6,389 nucleotides of DNA from Candidatus Wolframiiraptor sp. Its GTDB lineage: Archaea > Thermoproteota > Nitrososphaeria_A > Caldarchaeales > Wolframiiraptoraceae. The DNA lies in contig QMUP01000053.1 of NCBI GenBank assembly GCA_003660635.1, positions 1 through 6,389 on the forward strand. Direction: 5' to 3'. Within the stretch, counting starts at the first letter, position 1. The number at the start of each line of letters is the position of its first letter. A program made the position numbers and the translations under genes. The notes under the pieces were generated by a model. It was not told the DNA's origin. It searched no databases and saw only the letters and a program-made list of their open reading frames with translations. Positions 1-6,090 of this stretch are shown here, one piece after another.

Positions 1-1
1 C

Positions 2-532
2 TTCGTCGAATATGTTTACGAGAAAGAGGGCTGGAGCGGCGTAAACGCTCTCTACGAAAACCCCCCGAGGTCCACCGCCGAGGTCCTACATCCCGAAAAA
101 TATCTTGAGGGATGGAGGCCCATTAACCCCGGTTTTTCATCAAAAATAGGAAATGGATGGAAGCTGATGATGCAGGATACGCTTGGAGAATATTTCATCA
201 GGGAGATGCTGAGGGCGCATTTGTCATTTTTCGCCGCTAACGAGTCGGCAGAGGGTTGGCGTGGAGACGTAATCCAGCTTTACGAGAAAGGCGAGGCGTA
301 CTTGATTCGATGGAAGATAGTTTGGGAAAACCGTGAAGAGGCCAAGGAATTCACCGACGCCTTCCGGGAACTCCTACAGAAAGTAGGTGCAAATGAGACC
401 TCAACCAATATATGGACCACCGCCACGGAGGTGATCTCGATAAAGGCTTCCGGAACCGAGGTCTTAATAGAAATAGTCTCCCCGCCGGGAGAAATGATGA
501 AAGAAGCGGTTGAGGCTGCTTCCCCCTCTTAA
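2..532 (+). CDS. C-terminal part of a metallopeptidase-like protein (5'-truncated)
   Basis: The reading frame is open from base 2, so the first ATG at 167 is internal and the gene begins outside the window. The visible 176 residues start with FVEYVYEKEGWSGVNALYENPPRSTAEVLHPEKYLEG in pieces: a Y-x(4)-GW segment, then ALYENPPRSTAEVLHPEKYL (about residues 17-36), then a DTLGEYFIREML segment (about 58-69) and a GWRGDVIQLYE segment (about 83-93). From memory, this order (ENPPxSTxxxLHPEKYL, then DTLGE, then GWxGDxxxLYE) is typical of the C-terminal region of uncharacterised bacterial and archaeal proteins whose N-terminal part carries a signal peptide and a possible HExxH-type site. That N-terminal half is not visible, so neither catalysis nor export can be confirmed. 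The tail is a mixed strand/helix region ending in a short acidic helix. A 57-nt gap with a TATA box separates it from rps12, so the two are probably not cotranscribed by design. Coding status is confident; the family call is recognition without a search. Confidence 0.75.
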   Translation, partial: FVEYVYEKEGWSGVNALYENPPRSTAEVLHPEKYLEGWRPINPGFSSKIGNGWKLMMQDTLGEYFIREMLRAHLSFFAANESAEGWRGDVIQLYEKGEAYLIRWKIVWENREEAKEFTDAFRELLQKVGANETSTNIWTTATEVISIKASGTEVLIEIVSPPGEMMKEAVEAASPS

Positions 533-554
533 ACCGCTCTCCCTCTGAGGTAGA

Positions 555-562
555 TTTAAAAA
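555..562 (+). promoter_or_regulatory. TATA box of rps12
   Basis: The sequence TTTAAAAA lies with its centre about 31 nt before the rps12 ATG. Archaeal transcription usually starts about 25-30 nt downstream of the TATA centre, which puts the start within a few bases of the ATG. The rps12 mRNA is therefore probably leaderless or nearly so. No convincing Shine-Dalgarno sequence precedes the ATG, which agrees with this. Confidence 0.55.
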
Positions 563-589
563 TTGGGATAAGCCTCTCACCATCGAGTC

Positions 590-1018
590 ATGGGTAACGG
601 GGAGTTCGCTGCGCGGAAGCTCAAGCTCAATCGGAAGAAGTTTAGGTGGAGTCAGCGCAAGTACCGAGTGAGGATGCTCAGGCTGAAGGAGAGAGTCGAC
701 CCACTTGAAGGCGCCCCCATGGCCAGGGGGATAGTCATCCAGAAAGTCGGGATCGAGTCTAGGCAGCCCAACTCCGCCGTGAGGAAGGCCGTGAGAGTTC
801 AGCTTATCAAGAACGGAAAGGTCGTGACGGCGTTCGTGCCCGGAGACGGCGCCCTGAACGTGATAGATGAGCACGACGAGGTGATAATCTGCGGAATAGG
901 AGGAACCCTCGGGAGATCCATGGGAGACCTCCCTGGTGTAAGATATAAGGTCGAACTGGTGAATGGGGTCCCATTAAACCTCCTTATCGTTGGCAAGGTA
1001 AAGAAGCCGAAGAGGTAG
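590..1018 (+). CDS. rps12: 30S ribosomal protein uS12
   Basis: This encodes the 142-residue small-subunit protein uS12, which lies at the decoding centre and helps control translational accuracy. It is recognised by the archaeal/eukaryotic signature sequence: [16 protein letters not shown] (6-21), [13 protein letters not shown] (37-49), the decoding-loop motif RQPNSAVRK (58-66), [19 protein letters not shown] (70-88), IDEHDEV (92-98), and [14 protein letters not shown] (108-121), followed by a basic tail. Pro60 matches the position that is hydroxylated in eukaryotic Rps23; whether that happens here is unknown. The ATG at 590 is the only candidate start, because an in-frame TAA lies at 569-571 and no start lies between. 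The N-terminus is a few residues shorter than in many archaeal homologues. Archaeal rps12 usually sits with rps7 and the elongation-factor genes downstream of the RNA polymerase genes; here it stands alone, with an unrelated gene before it and a convergent gene after it. Confidence 0.97.
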   Translation: MGNGEFAARKLKLNRKKFRWSQRKYRVRMLRLKERVDPLEGAPMARGIVIQKVGIESRQPNSAVRKAVRVQLIKNGKVVTAFVPGDGALNVIDEHDEVIICGIGGTLGRSMGDLPGVRYKVELVNGVPLNLLIVGKVKKPKR

Positions 1019-1063
1019 CTCTTCTTTAAAATATTGAGCGAGCTTAGATGAGGAAAATACCCC

Positions 1064-1076
1064 TTTTATCTCTTTT
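1064..1076 (+). terminator. T-rich terminator candidate after rps12
   Basis: TTTTATCTCTTTT begins 45 nt after the rps12 stop. Archaeal RNA polymerase commonly terminates at T-rich stretches of the non-template strand without a hairpin, and none is evident here. The tract overlaps the stop codon of the convergent cysK-like gene (1075-1077). On the minus strand, the A-rich stretches at 1027-1030 and 1054-1057 read as short T runs that could end cysK transcription. This is a composition-based call only. Confidence 0.4.
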
Positions 1077-1989
1077 AGATGAGGTGTGAATATCTCAAGA
1101 CCATATCGGGGATAATAGTTACCACCACGCCTTCACCCAGTTTTTCAGCCACCTTTAATGCAGCGTATACATTTGCTCCTGCAGACAATCCTCCGAGGAT
1201 TCCCTCATATTTAATGAGCTTCTTCATGGTTTCTAAGGCATCTCGGTAACTTACCTCCATGACCTCATCTATGAGGTCCCTATTCCGCTTCCAGATCTCC
1301 GGAACTATGTCTATTGCCAATCCCTCAATTCTATCGGATTCCACTCCACCGACTATAGGCGAATTCCGTGGGACGACTCCCACTATCTTAACTCTCTCAC
1401 CTAACTTCTCCCTAAGAAATCTCCCAACTCCAGCGACAGTGCCCCCGGTCCCTATACCCATAACGAACGCGTCGATGTTTCCGCTTAACTGCTCATATAT
1501 CTCAGGACCCGTGGTCTCATAGTGCGCCCTGACATTCGCCTCATTAGAATACTGATTTAAGTAAAAGTATCCATGTTCTTCAGAATACTTCTCCGCGGCC
1601 ACTACGTAGTTTTCTGGATGATTTGGGAGATTGGTGGGCATCTCGATCAGGTCCGCTCCCAAAGACCTTATCAATTTCAGCTTCACTGGCGAAGTCCCCT
1701 CTTCCACGAATATCTTCGCCTTATATCCCAGCAGTGAAGCCGCCCAAGCCACCGAGATCGCGGTGTTTCCACTTGAGGATTCCACGATCACGTCTCCTGG
1801 TTTAATTAATCCCTTTGCTTCAGCGTCTCTGATCATGTACAGGGCTATTCTGTCTTTATGGCTTCCAGTAGGGTTAAGGTACTCGAGTTTTACATAGATC
1901 TCCGCGATTCCCTCCCCAACGATTCTACTAAGTTTAATGACGGGGGTCTTCCCCACGAGGTCCAGTATCGGCAAATCCAATCTCAGCAC
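1075..1989 (-). CDS. cysK: cysteine synthase family PLP enzyme (CysK/CysM-like)
   Basis: This is a fold-type II PLP-dependent enzyme of 304 residues. It probably forms L-cysteine from an activated serine (O-acetylserine or O-phosphoserine) and sulfide in the cytoplasm. Visible motifs are GKTPVIKL (13-20), NPTGSHKDR (39-47) with the PLP lysine K45, the substrate loop SSSGNT (71-76) with N75, YLNQYSNEANVRAHYETTGPEI (143-164, given in two parts: YLNQYSNEA and AHYETTGPEI), the phosphate-binding GTGGT (180-184), and GGLSAGANV (266-274). Length is normal for the family. The C-terminus reads PDMVLRYSHLI where homologues usually have P-x-x-G-E/D-R-Y-L-S-T, so the Gly-Glu/Asp pair is replaced and the usual tail is missing. 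The acceptor (acetyl- or phosphoserine) cannot be decided from the sequence, and a cystathionine beta-synthase-like or other beta-replacement role is possible. The start is GTG at 1989, but a GGAGTG 6 nt before a TTG at 1980 makes a 301-residue protein beginning at that TTG an equally good choice. Confidence 0.88.
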   Translation of the reverse strand: MLRLDLPILDLVGKTPVIKLSRIVGEGIAEIYVKLEYLNPTGSHKDRIALYMIRDAEAKGLIKPGDVIVESSSGNTAISVAWAASLLGYKAKIFVEEGTSPVKLKLIRSLGADLIEMPTNLPNHPENYVVAAEKYSEEHGYFYLNQYSNEANVRAHYETTGPEIYEQLSGNIDAFVMGIGTGGTVAGVGRFLREKLGERVKIVGVVPRNSPIVGGVESDRIEGLAIDIVPEIWKRNRDLIDEVMEVSYRDALETMKKLIKYEGILGGLSAGANVYAALKVAEKLGEGVVVTIIPDMVLRYSHLI

Positions 1990-2025
1990 TCCCCTTTTTC
2001 AATCGTAAGCTTCGTGTAAAAGACC

Positions 2026-2035
2026 AAATTAAATA
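2026..2035. promoter_or_regulatory. shared divergent TATA-like box
   Basis: AAATTAAATA on the plus strand reads TATTTAATTT on the minus strand, so it resembles an archaeal TATA box in both directions. Its centre is about 41 nt from the cysK GTG (50 nt from the alternative TTG) and about 43 nt from the ATG of the peptidase gene. This would give leaders of roughly 15-25 nt on each side. No other box of similar quality is present in the 84-nt gap. Confidence 0.5.
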
Positions 2036-2073
2036 CTTTGAAGGCATAGTTTCCCCGGAGCGGCGCGCTGGCG

Positions 2074-3048
2074 ATGTCGGAGAGATCGATAGAGATCCCC
2101 TGTCCAAACTGCGGTGCCTACATGAAGCAGGAAAGGGTTTTCTGCCTCAGATGTGGACACAGGCTGATCCCGATTACACCCTATGATTTAGTTCCGGAGG
2201 ATTTCATGTATCCACCTGACCGCGAAGGATTGGACTCGCTAAGGCAGTTCGCTGTCTTGACGCCGATCATTAAAGAATTCGTCACCAATAAATACATCCG
2301 TAATGTGGTTCCTTGGCTCTCTAGGAGGGCCGCTAAAGTCGATTTTTCTTCTGATGTCGGATCCACTATAATGGAATGCGGGATAATCCTCGGACTAAAG
2401 GCTCTTCCAAGGACTTACATAATCCCGGATGAGAGAATAAATGCGTTTACATTCGGGTCGGATGATGTCCAGTTCCTCGTCTTAACTTCGGGTCTATTGA
2501 AATCCCTTAACGGAGAGGAGCTTAAGGCCGTCGTGGCCCATGAGCTCGGACACATCCGATGCGATCACATAGTTTATCATACTCTCGCAGAAATGTTGAT
2601 GCGCGGAGTCGAGATTTCCTCGAGTATAATGGGGATCGGGTTAGAAGCGCTTTCACCTCTATTCAGATTGATCCTCCTCTCTTGGCATAGGGAATCTGAG
2701 GTATCGGCGGATAGGGCGAGTCTGTTAGCGGTCGGCGACCTCGACGTGGTAAAATCCATGTTTGCTAAGCTATTCCTCAACCTAACCGGGAAAGGTAAAT
2801 CGATGGATTCACCCCAAGAAAACCTGATATCCTCTTTATCAGAAATCTTCAGCACGCATCCCACCCTCGCGAACAGGATGAAATTGCTGACGGAGTTTTA
2901 TCGAAGCCCAGAATACGCGAAGGCCAGAAAGAAAATTGCCACGCGGTTAAAGTTTGTGAAAGCATTCGTCCCGAGGTGCAGGTTCTGCGGTGCAACGAAG
3001 CCCATTACAGATCTCTTCTGTCCCGCCTGTGGGAGAAGCCTGCTCTAA
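2074..3048 (+). CDS. M48-family zinc metallopeptidase with two zinc ribbons
   Basis: This is a 324-residue protein with a peptidase family M48 (HtpX/Ste24-type) core. The zinc site is HELGH (156-160), with H156 and H160 as ligands and E157 as the catalytic base. The third ligand is probably E209 in ESEVSADR (E-x-x-A-D). NAFTFG (123-128), VLTSGLL (136-142) before the helix, and THPTLANRM (261-269) are further family signatures. A zinc ribbon sits at each end: C10/C13/C24/C27 and C302/C305/C316/C319, both with CX2C-X10-CX2C spacing. HtpX has clear membrane helices; here there is no N-terminal membrane segment and only one moderately hydrophobic stretch (about 185-204). The protein is therefore probably cytoplasmic or peripherally membrane-bound, perhaps acting in protein quality control (inference). 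The ATG at 2074 is fixed by an in-frame TAG at 2047-2049; GGAG at 2057-2060 is too far upstream for a good ribosome site. It is divergent from cysK and stands 64 nt before the transporter. The substrate is unknown. Confidence 0.92.
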   Translation: MSERSIEIPCPNCGAYMKQERVFCLRCGHRLIPITPYDLVPEDFMYPPDREGLDSLRQFAVLTPIIKEFVTNKYIRNVVPWLSRRAAKVDFSSDVGSTIMECGIILGLKALPRTYIIPDERINAFTFGSDDVQFLVLTSGLLKSLNGEELKAVVAHELGHIRCDHIVYHTLAEMLMRGVEISSSIMGIGLEALSPLFRLILLSWHRESEVSADRASLLAVGDLDVVKSMFAKLFLNLTGKGKSMDSPQENLISSLSEIFSTHPTLANRMKLLTEFYRSPEYAKARKKIATRLKFVKAFVPRCRFCGATKPITDLFCPACGRSLL

Positions 3049-3084
3049 ATGATCTGTTTGAGTTTTCTCGATTAAGGAAGGTGG

Positions 3085-3092
3085 ATTAAATA
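3085..3092 (+). promoter_or_regulatory. TATA box of the MFS transporter gene
   Basis: ATTAAATA, preceded by the purine-rich GAAGGTGG that could serve as a BRE, is centred about 25 nt before the TTG start at 3113. This spacing predicts a leaderless transcript. It lies in the 64-nt gap after the peptidase gene, where TTTGAGTTTTC (3057-3067) may act as a weak T-rich terminator for that gene. Confidence 0.5.
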
Positions 3093-3112
3093 GTGGTGTA
3101 TTTTGTGATTGT

Positions 3113-4264
3113 TTGGAGTTGTCTGAGCGATCTGGACTTAGAGATCACTTGACACTCGCCCTGGGGCTCTTAACTCTGTATGCCAGCTTGACTTCTTTTG
3201 CCGCTCTCTGGCCATTCATGGTAAAAATCGCGGGAGTAGATAGCGCGTCCTATGGCAGTTTCCTAGGGCTCGGCAATCTCCTCTCCTTGGGGGCGAGGTG
3301 CTTAGCCATGGCCACGAACAGCGTCGGCTCAATAATACTCATAGGCGCGTCCTTCTCCGCCGCGGCATCAGCGGTCCTCCTACCCGGTTACACCTATTAC
3401 TCGATAATGTTCTCGACCCTCTTTCAGAGATTCGCGTTCGCGGTGTCTATGATGGGGAGGGGATTGGCCGCAGGGATGGAGATCCCTAAGAATTGGAGGG
3501 GCGCCTTCACGGCCGCGATATTCTCCTCGGCTCAGCTCGGGATCCTAATCGGGATAAACCTAGGCTTAACGTTATTCTTGATAACCGGTAGCTATTTTCA
3601 CGCTTTAATCTCGGGAATAATCTTGGCAGCGGCTTCGGCGACTCTATTAGCCCCCCTGAGGAAGATGAGGCTCTTTCATGAAAATTTCTCCTTAAAACTC
3701 CTCATCCCAAGTAGGAAGCCCGTTAAACTGCTCCTCTTGATCTGCGCGTTTGACGCTTTTGTCTGGGGAGGGGTCTTCGGCTTCGCATACGTGTTGGCGC
3801 CATCATATCTTGGAGCCATCGAATCCGATATTGGGCTGGCTAGAACCCTAAGCATGGTGATCGCCATACCAACGAACTTCGTTTTTGGAGCTCTATCCGA
3901 TAAGATTCGATCGAGGAGGATCTTCATGATAATCTCCGAACTAATAGGCTGTATCACAGTTCTATGCTATGCGCTGATACGCTCGCCGATTTCTATATTG
4001 ATCTTCGGGGCACTAATGGGTCTAGTAGTTTCTACTTGGGGCCCTGTCGTGATCGCCTTCTTCACGGAGATAACTCCCAAGGAAGAGTTGGGGGCAGTTC
4101 TCTCATCTTGGAGCATCTTAACAGGCGCATCTAGGATCATCTACCCGATAATCGGGGGGCTCATTATCCAGGGATTTGGAATTCAATTATTCTTCGAGAT
4201 CTCGGCCCTCCTCTTCCTGATGATCTCCATCTTAATAGCCACAGTTCTAAAGGAAAATCAATAA
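3113..4264 (+). CDS. MFS transporter, 12 membrane segments
   Basis: This is a 383-residue polytopic membrane protein. Twelve hydrophobic segments can be placed at roughly 13-38, 47-66, 72-90, 96-118, 132-155, 161-181, 205-230, 243-263, 269-290, 292-315, 328-353 and 357-379. A basic central loop (about 182-204) joins the two six-helix halves, as in the major facilitator superfamily. The motif-A equivalent GALSDKIRSRR (259-269) lies between segments 8 and 9, but the matching loop between segments 2 and 3 is very short and lacks the usual Gly/Asp/Arg pattern. PKNWRG (125-130) before segment 5 and PKEELG (322-327) before segment 11 occupy symmetric places in the two halves. The substrate and direction of transport cannot be inferred, and neighbouring genes give no clue. 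The start is TTG at 3113 or TTG at 3119; both fit a leaderless transcript from the TATA box at 3085-3092. GGAG at 3115-3118 is too close to either start to work as a ribosome site. Confidence 0.85.
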   Translation: MELSERSGLRDHLTLALGLLTLYASLTSFAALWPFMVKIAGVDSASYGSFLGLGNLLSLGARCLAMATNSVGSIILIGASFSAAASAVLLPGYTYYSIMFSTLFQRFAFAVSMMGRGLAAGMEIPKNWRGAFTAAIFSSAQLGILIGINLGLTLFLITGSYFHALISGIILAAASATLLAPLRKMRLFHENFSLKLLIPSRKPVKLLLLICAFDAFVWGGVFGFAYVLAPSYLGAIESDIGLARTLSMVIAIPTNFVFGALSDKIRSRRIFMIISELIGCITVLCYALIRSPISILIFGALMGLVVSTWGPVVIAFFTEITPKEELGAVLSSWSILTGASRIIYPIIGGLIIQGFGIQLFFEISALLFLMISILIATVLKENQ

Positions 4265-4302
4265 ATGATTGCCCCGCCTCCACGATGGTGACCGAGGTAT
4301 CA

Positions 4303-4309
4303 TTTAAAT
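4303..4309 (+). promoter_or_regulatory. TATA-like box before the topoisomerase gene
   Basis: TTTAAAT, within TATCATTTAAATG, lies about 31 nt before the GTG at 4337 and only about 19 nt before the GTG at 4325. With normal archaeal spacing, transcription would begin near 4330, downstream of the first GTG. This favours 4337 as the start codon. Confidence 0.45.
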
Positions 4310-4321
4310 GAAAAGGGAGTT

Positions 4322-4329
4322 GAGGTGAT
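4322..4329 (+). promoter_or_regulatory. Shine-Dalgarno sequence placing the topA start at GTG 4337
   Basis: GAGGTGAT is an exact match to part of the standard anti-Shine-Dalgarno complement (GGAGGTGATC) and sits 7 nt before the GTG at 4337. The upstream GTG at 4325 is contained within this element. GGGAG at 4315-4319 could instead serve the GTG at 4325. The element would function only on transcripts that begin upstream of it, which the nearby TATA box may not produce. Confidence 0.5.
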
Positions 4330-4336
4330 AACTGCT

Positions 4337-6028
4337 GTGAAGTTCGTTGTGGTTGCAGAGAAGCCGAGTGTCGCGAGGAGGATAAGGACCGCGCTAAAGG
4401 AAGAAGATATCTTGGTGACCTCGGTTAGGGGACACATCATGGACTCGGAGTTTCCAAGCGGACATGGATGGAGGGAATGTTCGCCATCAAAGTTATTCGA
4501 TGTAAAGGAATTCAGGGACGAAGTAAGAGACCTCAGATCCATCCAAGAGTTGAGGAAGGCTTTCAAGAGGGGAAACATATTGGTGATAGCGACAGACAAC
4601 GATTCAGAGGGGGAATTAATCGGAGCGGAGATACTCAAGATCTGGAAACAGGTAAAAGGAAACGCGCCGTACAAACGGATGCGGTTTAATAGCACAGATC
4701 TCAGAGAGCTTAGAAAGGCGTGGCACTCTCTCGAAGATGACTTGAACTGGAATTGGGTAATGAAGGCGTTATTCAGACAAAGATTCGACTTGATAACCGG
4801 GGCGGCGTTCACAAGGCTTCTAACGCTCTCGGCGAGAAAAGTAAACAGGGGAATAAAGTTGATCAGCTGGGGAACCTGTCAGGCCCCAACCCTCTGGTTC
4901 GTGGTTCAAAGGGAGAGGGAAAGAATTCGCTTCAAGTCGAGGCCTTTCTGGACTCTAAGGGCAGTTTTCCAGACATCGAGTGGGGAAAAATTTGAGGCCG
5001 AGAGCAAGCGTTTCCGGGATAGAGCGGAAGCCGAGAAAGCTCTTGAAAAAGCCTCTTCAACGGATCGAGGAGAGGTCCTCAAATTCGATGAAAGGCTTCT
5101 AGAGGTTTCGAGGCCTACACCGATAAGAACCGATGACTTGCTGAGGGATTTAGTGCGGTTGACGGGATTACCCGCGGCAAAGATCCTTCAGATCGCCGAG
5201 AATCTTTATGCAAACGGATACATCTCCTATCCGAGAACCGATACCAATAGATACAAAACAGACTTCGACTTCGAGACGCCATTAAAAGCGGCTTGCAAGG
5301 GCCTCGGGATAGAGATACCGGGCGTTCCTCCATCTCCGAGACAGGGCAAGCTCGATGATGGTGCACATACTCCAATCTACCCTATATCGCCGTACAGCGG
5401 ATCGGGGCCTGCCGCGAAGGTGTGGGCTTATATTGCGAGGAGATTTCTGGCGAACGCGTTTTATCCGGATGCCGTGAGGAGGGAGAGGTCGGCGGAAATA
5501 GATCTCGCTGGAATAAGGTTGAAGAGCTCTGGGGCAGAGACTCTCGTCGACGGATTTTATGAGGTCTATGGCTACTTCAAGCCAGCCGATAACCCGATTC
5601 CAGAACTTAAGGAGGGTGAGTCGCTGAGAGTTATCGCGGTTAAGCTTCATGAAGGAAGAACCAAGCCGCCGAATAGGTTGTCTGAGTCGGAGCTCCTTAA
5701 GTTAATGGAGAAACATGGAATAGGAACAGATGCCACGAGGGCGTCTTTCCCGAAATTGATCGCCGATAGGGGGTACGTCATCAAGGAGAAGAGGGCCTTT
5801 AAGCCGACCCCCCTCGGGATGAGGCTCATAGAGGTGCTGGAGTCAATTGACCCGAAGCTGGTGACCCCAGAGACGAGGAGAAGGGTAGAGGAATTGATGG
5901 AGAAAATAGAGGCCGGAGAATTGACCTACGAGGAGGCCTTAAAGAGGGCGATTGATGAATATAAGCCACTGTATCTCGAGCTGGAGAATCGCATCTCTTC
6001 CGAAGCCGCCAAGCTCGCCCTCGCCTAA
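4337..6028 (+). CDS. topA: type IA DNA topoisomerase (archaeal TopA/topo III type)
   Basis: This enzyme relaxes negatively supercoiled DNA by cutting one strand through a 5'-phosphotyrosine link. Numbering from GTG 4337 (563 residues), the Toprim domain has E8 in VAEKPS and D87-N-D89-S-E91-G-E in ATDNDSEGE; the more usual form is DxDRE. The CQAPTL motif follows (181-186), then the catalytic segment ISYPRTDT with Y298 and R300, the HTPIYP segment (H344), and GIGTDATRA (461-469). The protein ends in a helical, charged tail. Only three cysteines are present (48, 181, 320) and none lies in the C-terminal region, so the zinc fingers found in many type IA enzymes are absent. No helicase domain is present, so it is not a reverse gyrase. 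The in-frame GTG at 4325 would add four residues, but the ribosome site, the TATA spacing and the usual M-x-x-V-V-A-E-K-P-S beginning favour 4337. It follows the MFS gene by 72 nt. Confidence 0.95.
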   Translation: MKFVVVAEKPSVARRIRTALKEEDILVTSVRGHIMDSEFPSGHGWRECSPSKLFDVKEFRDEVRDLRSIQELRKAFKRGNILVIATDNDSEGELIGAEILKIWKQVKGNAPYKRMRFNSTDLRELRKAWHSLEDDLNWNWVMKALFRQRFDLITGAAFTRLLTLSARKVNRGIKLISWGTCQAPTLWFVVQRERERIRFKSRPFWTLRAVFQTSSGEKFEAESKRFRDRAEAEKALEKASSTDRGEVLKFDERLLEVSRPTPIRTDDLLRDLVRLTGLPAAKILQIAENLYANGYISYPRTDTNRYKTDFDFETPLKAACKGLGIEIPGVPPSPRQGKLDDGAHTPIYPISPYSGSGPAAKVWAYIARRFLANAFYPDAVRRERSAEIDLAGIRLKSSGAETLVDGFYEVYGYFKPADNPIPELKEGESLRVIAVKLHEGRTKPPNRLSESELLKLMEKHGIGTDATRASFPKLIADRGYVIKEKRAFKPTPLGMRLIEVLESIDPKLVTPETRRRVEELMEKIEAGELTYEEALKRAIDEYKPLYLELENRISSEAAKLALA

Positions 6029-6038
6029 TCCGAGGTTG

Positions 6039-6050
6039 TTAAACTTATTA
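6039..6050 (+). promoter_or_regulatory. AT-rich promoter candidate of the last gene
   Basis: TTAAACTTATTA, 11 nt after the topA stop, is the only AT-rich element in the 62-nt gap. Transcription starting about 25 nt after its centre would give a leader of about 20 nt, long enough to include the ribosome site at 6080-6087. Confidence 0.4.
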
Positions 6051-6079
6051 CCCTCAGCTACCTCTGAGAACCGCTAAAC

Positions 6080-6087
6080 GGAGGATC
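6080..6087 (+). promoter_or_regulatory. Shine-Dalgarno sequence for the ATG at 6091
   Basis: GGAGGATC, close to the consensus GGAGGTGATC, stands 3 nt before the ATG counted from its last base; the GGAGG core ends at 6084, 6 nt from the ATG. It fixes the start of the right-edge gene. Confidence 0.6.
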
Positions 6088-6090
6088 AGC

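Noticed and set aside
494..548. Possible C/D box guide RNA: ATGATGA (494-500) and CTGA (545-548), about 55 nt apart
   Set aside because: The flanks cannot pair to form the terminal stem, no convincing internal C'/D' pair is seen, and the C box lies in a coding segment whose reading frame explains it.
542..555. CTCTGAGGTAG near 545-555 and a near-inverted copy at 6058-6068
   Set aside because: The match is about 11 bases with a mismatch, the copies are more than 5 kb apart, and no target duplication or shared context supports a mobile element or operator.
464..874. 136-codon open frame on the minus strand across rps12
   Set aside because: It lies opposite highly conserved uS12 codons, has no promoter or ribosome site of note, and its sequence looks like a shadow of the plus-strand gene.
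4284..4310. Eight-codon open frame (ATG to TGA) before topA, a possible upstream peptide
   Set aside because: It overlaps the TATA-like box, so it would not be on the main transcript, and it has no ribosome site.
5282..5650. 122-codon minus-strand frame within topA
   Set aside because: It is wholly antisense to conserved topoisomerase sequence, is rich in Arg and Ser as expected of a shadow frame, and has no start signals.
4337..6028. Reverse gyrase
   Set aside because: There is no N-terminal helicase domain or Walker A motif, and the length matches a stand-alone type IA enzyme.
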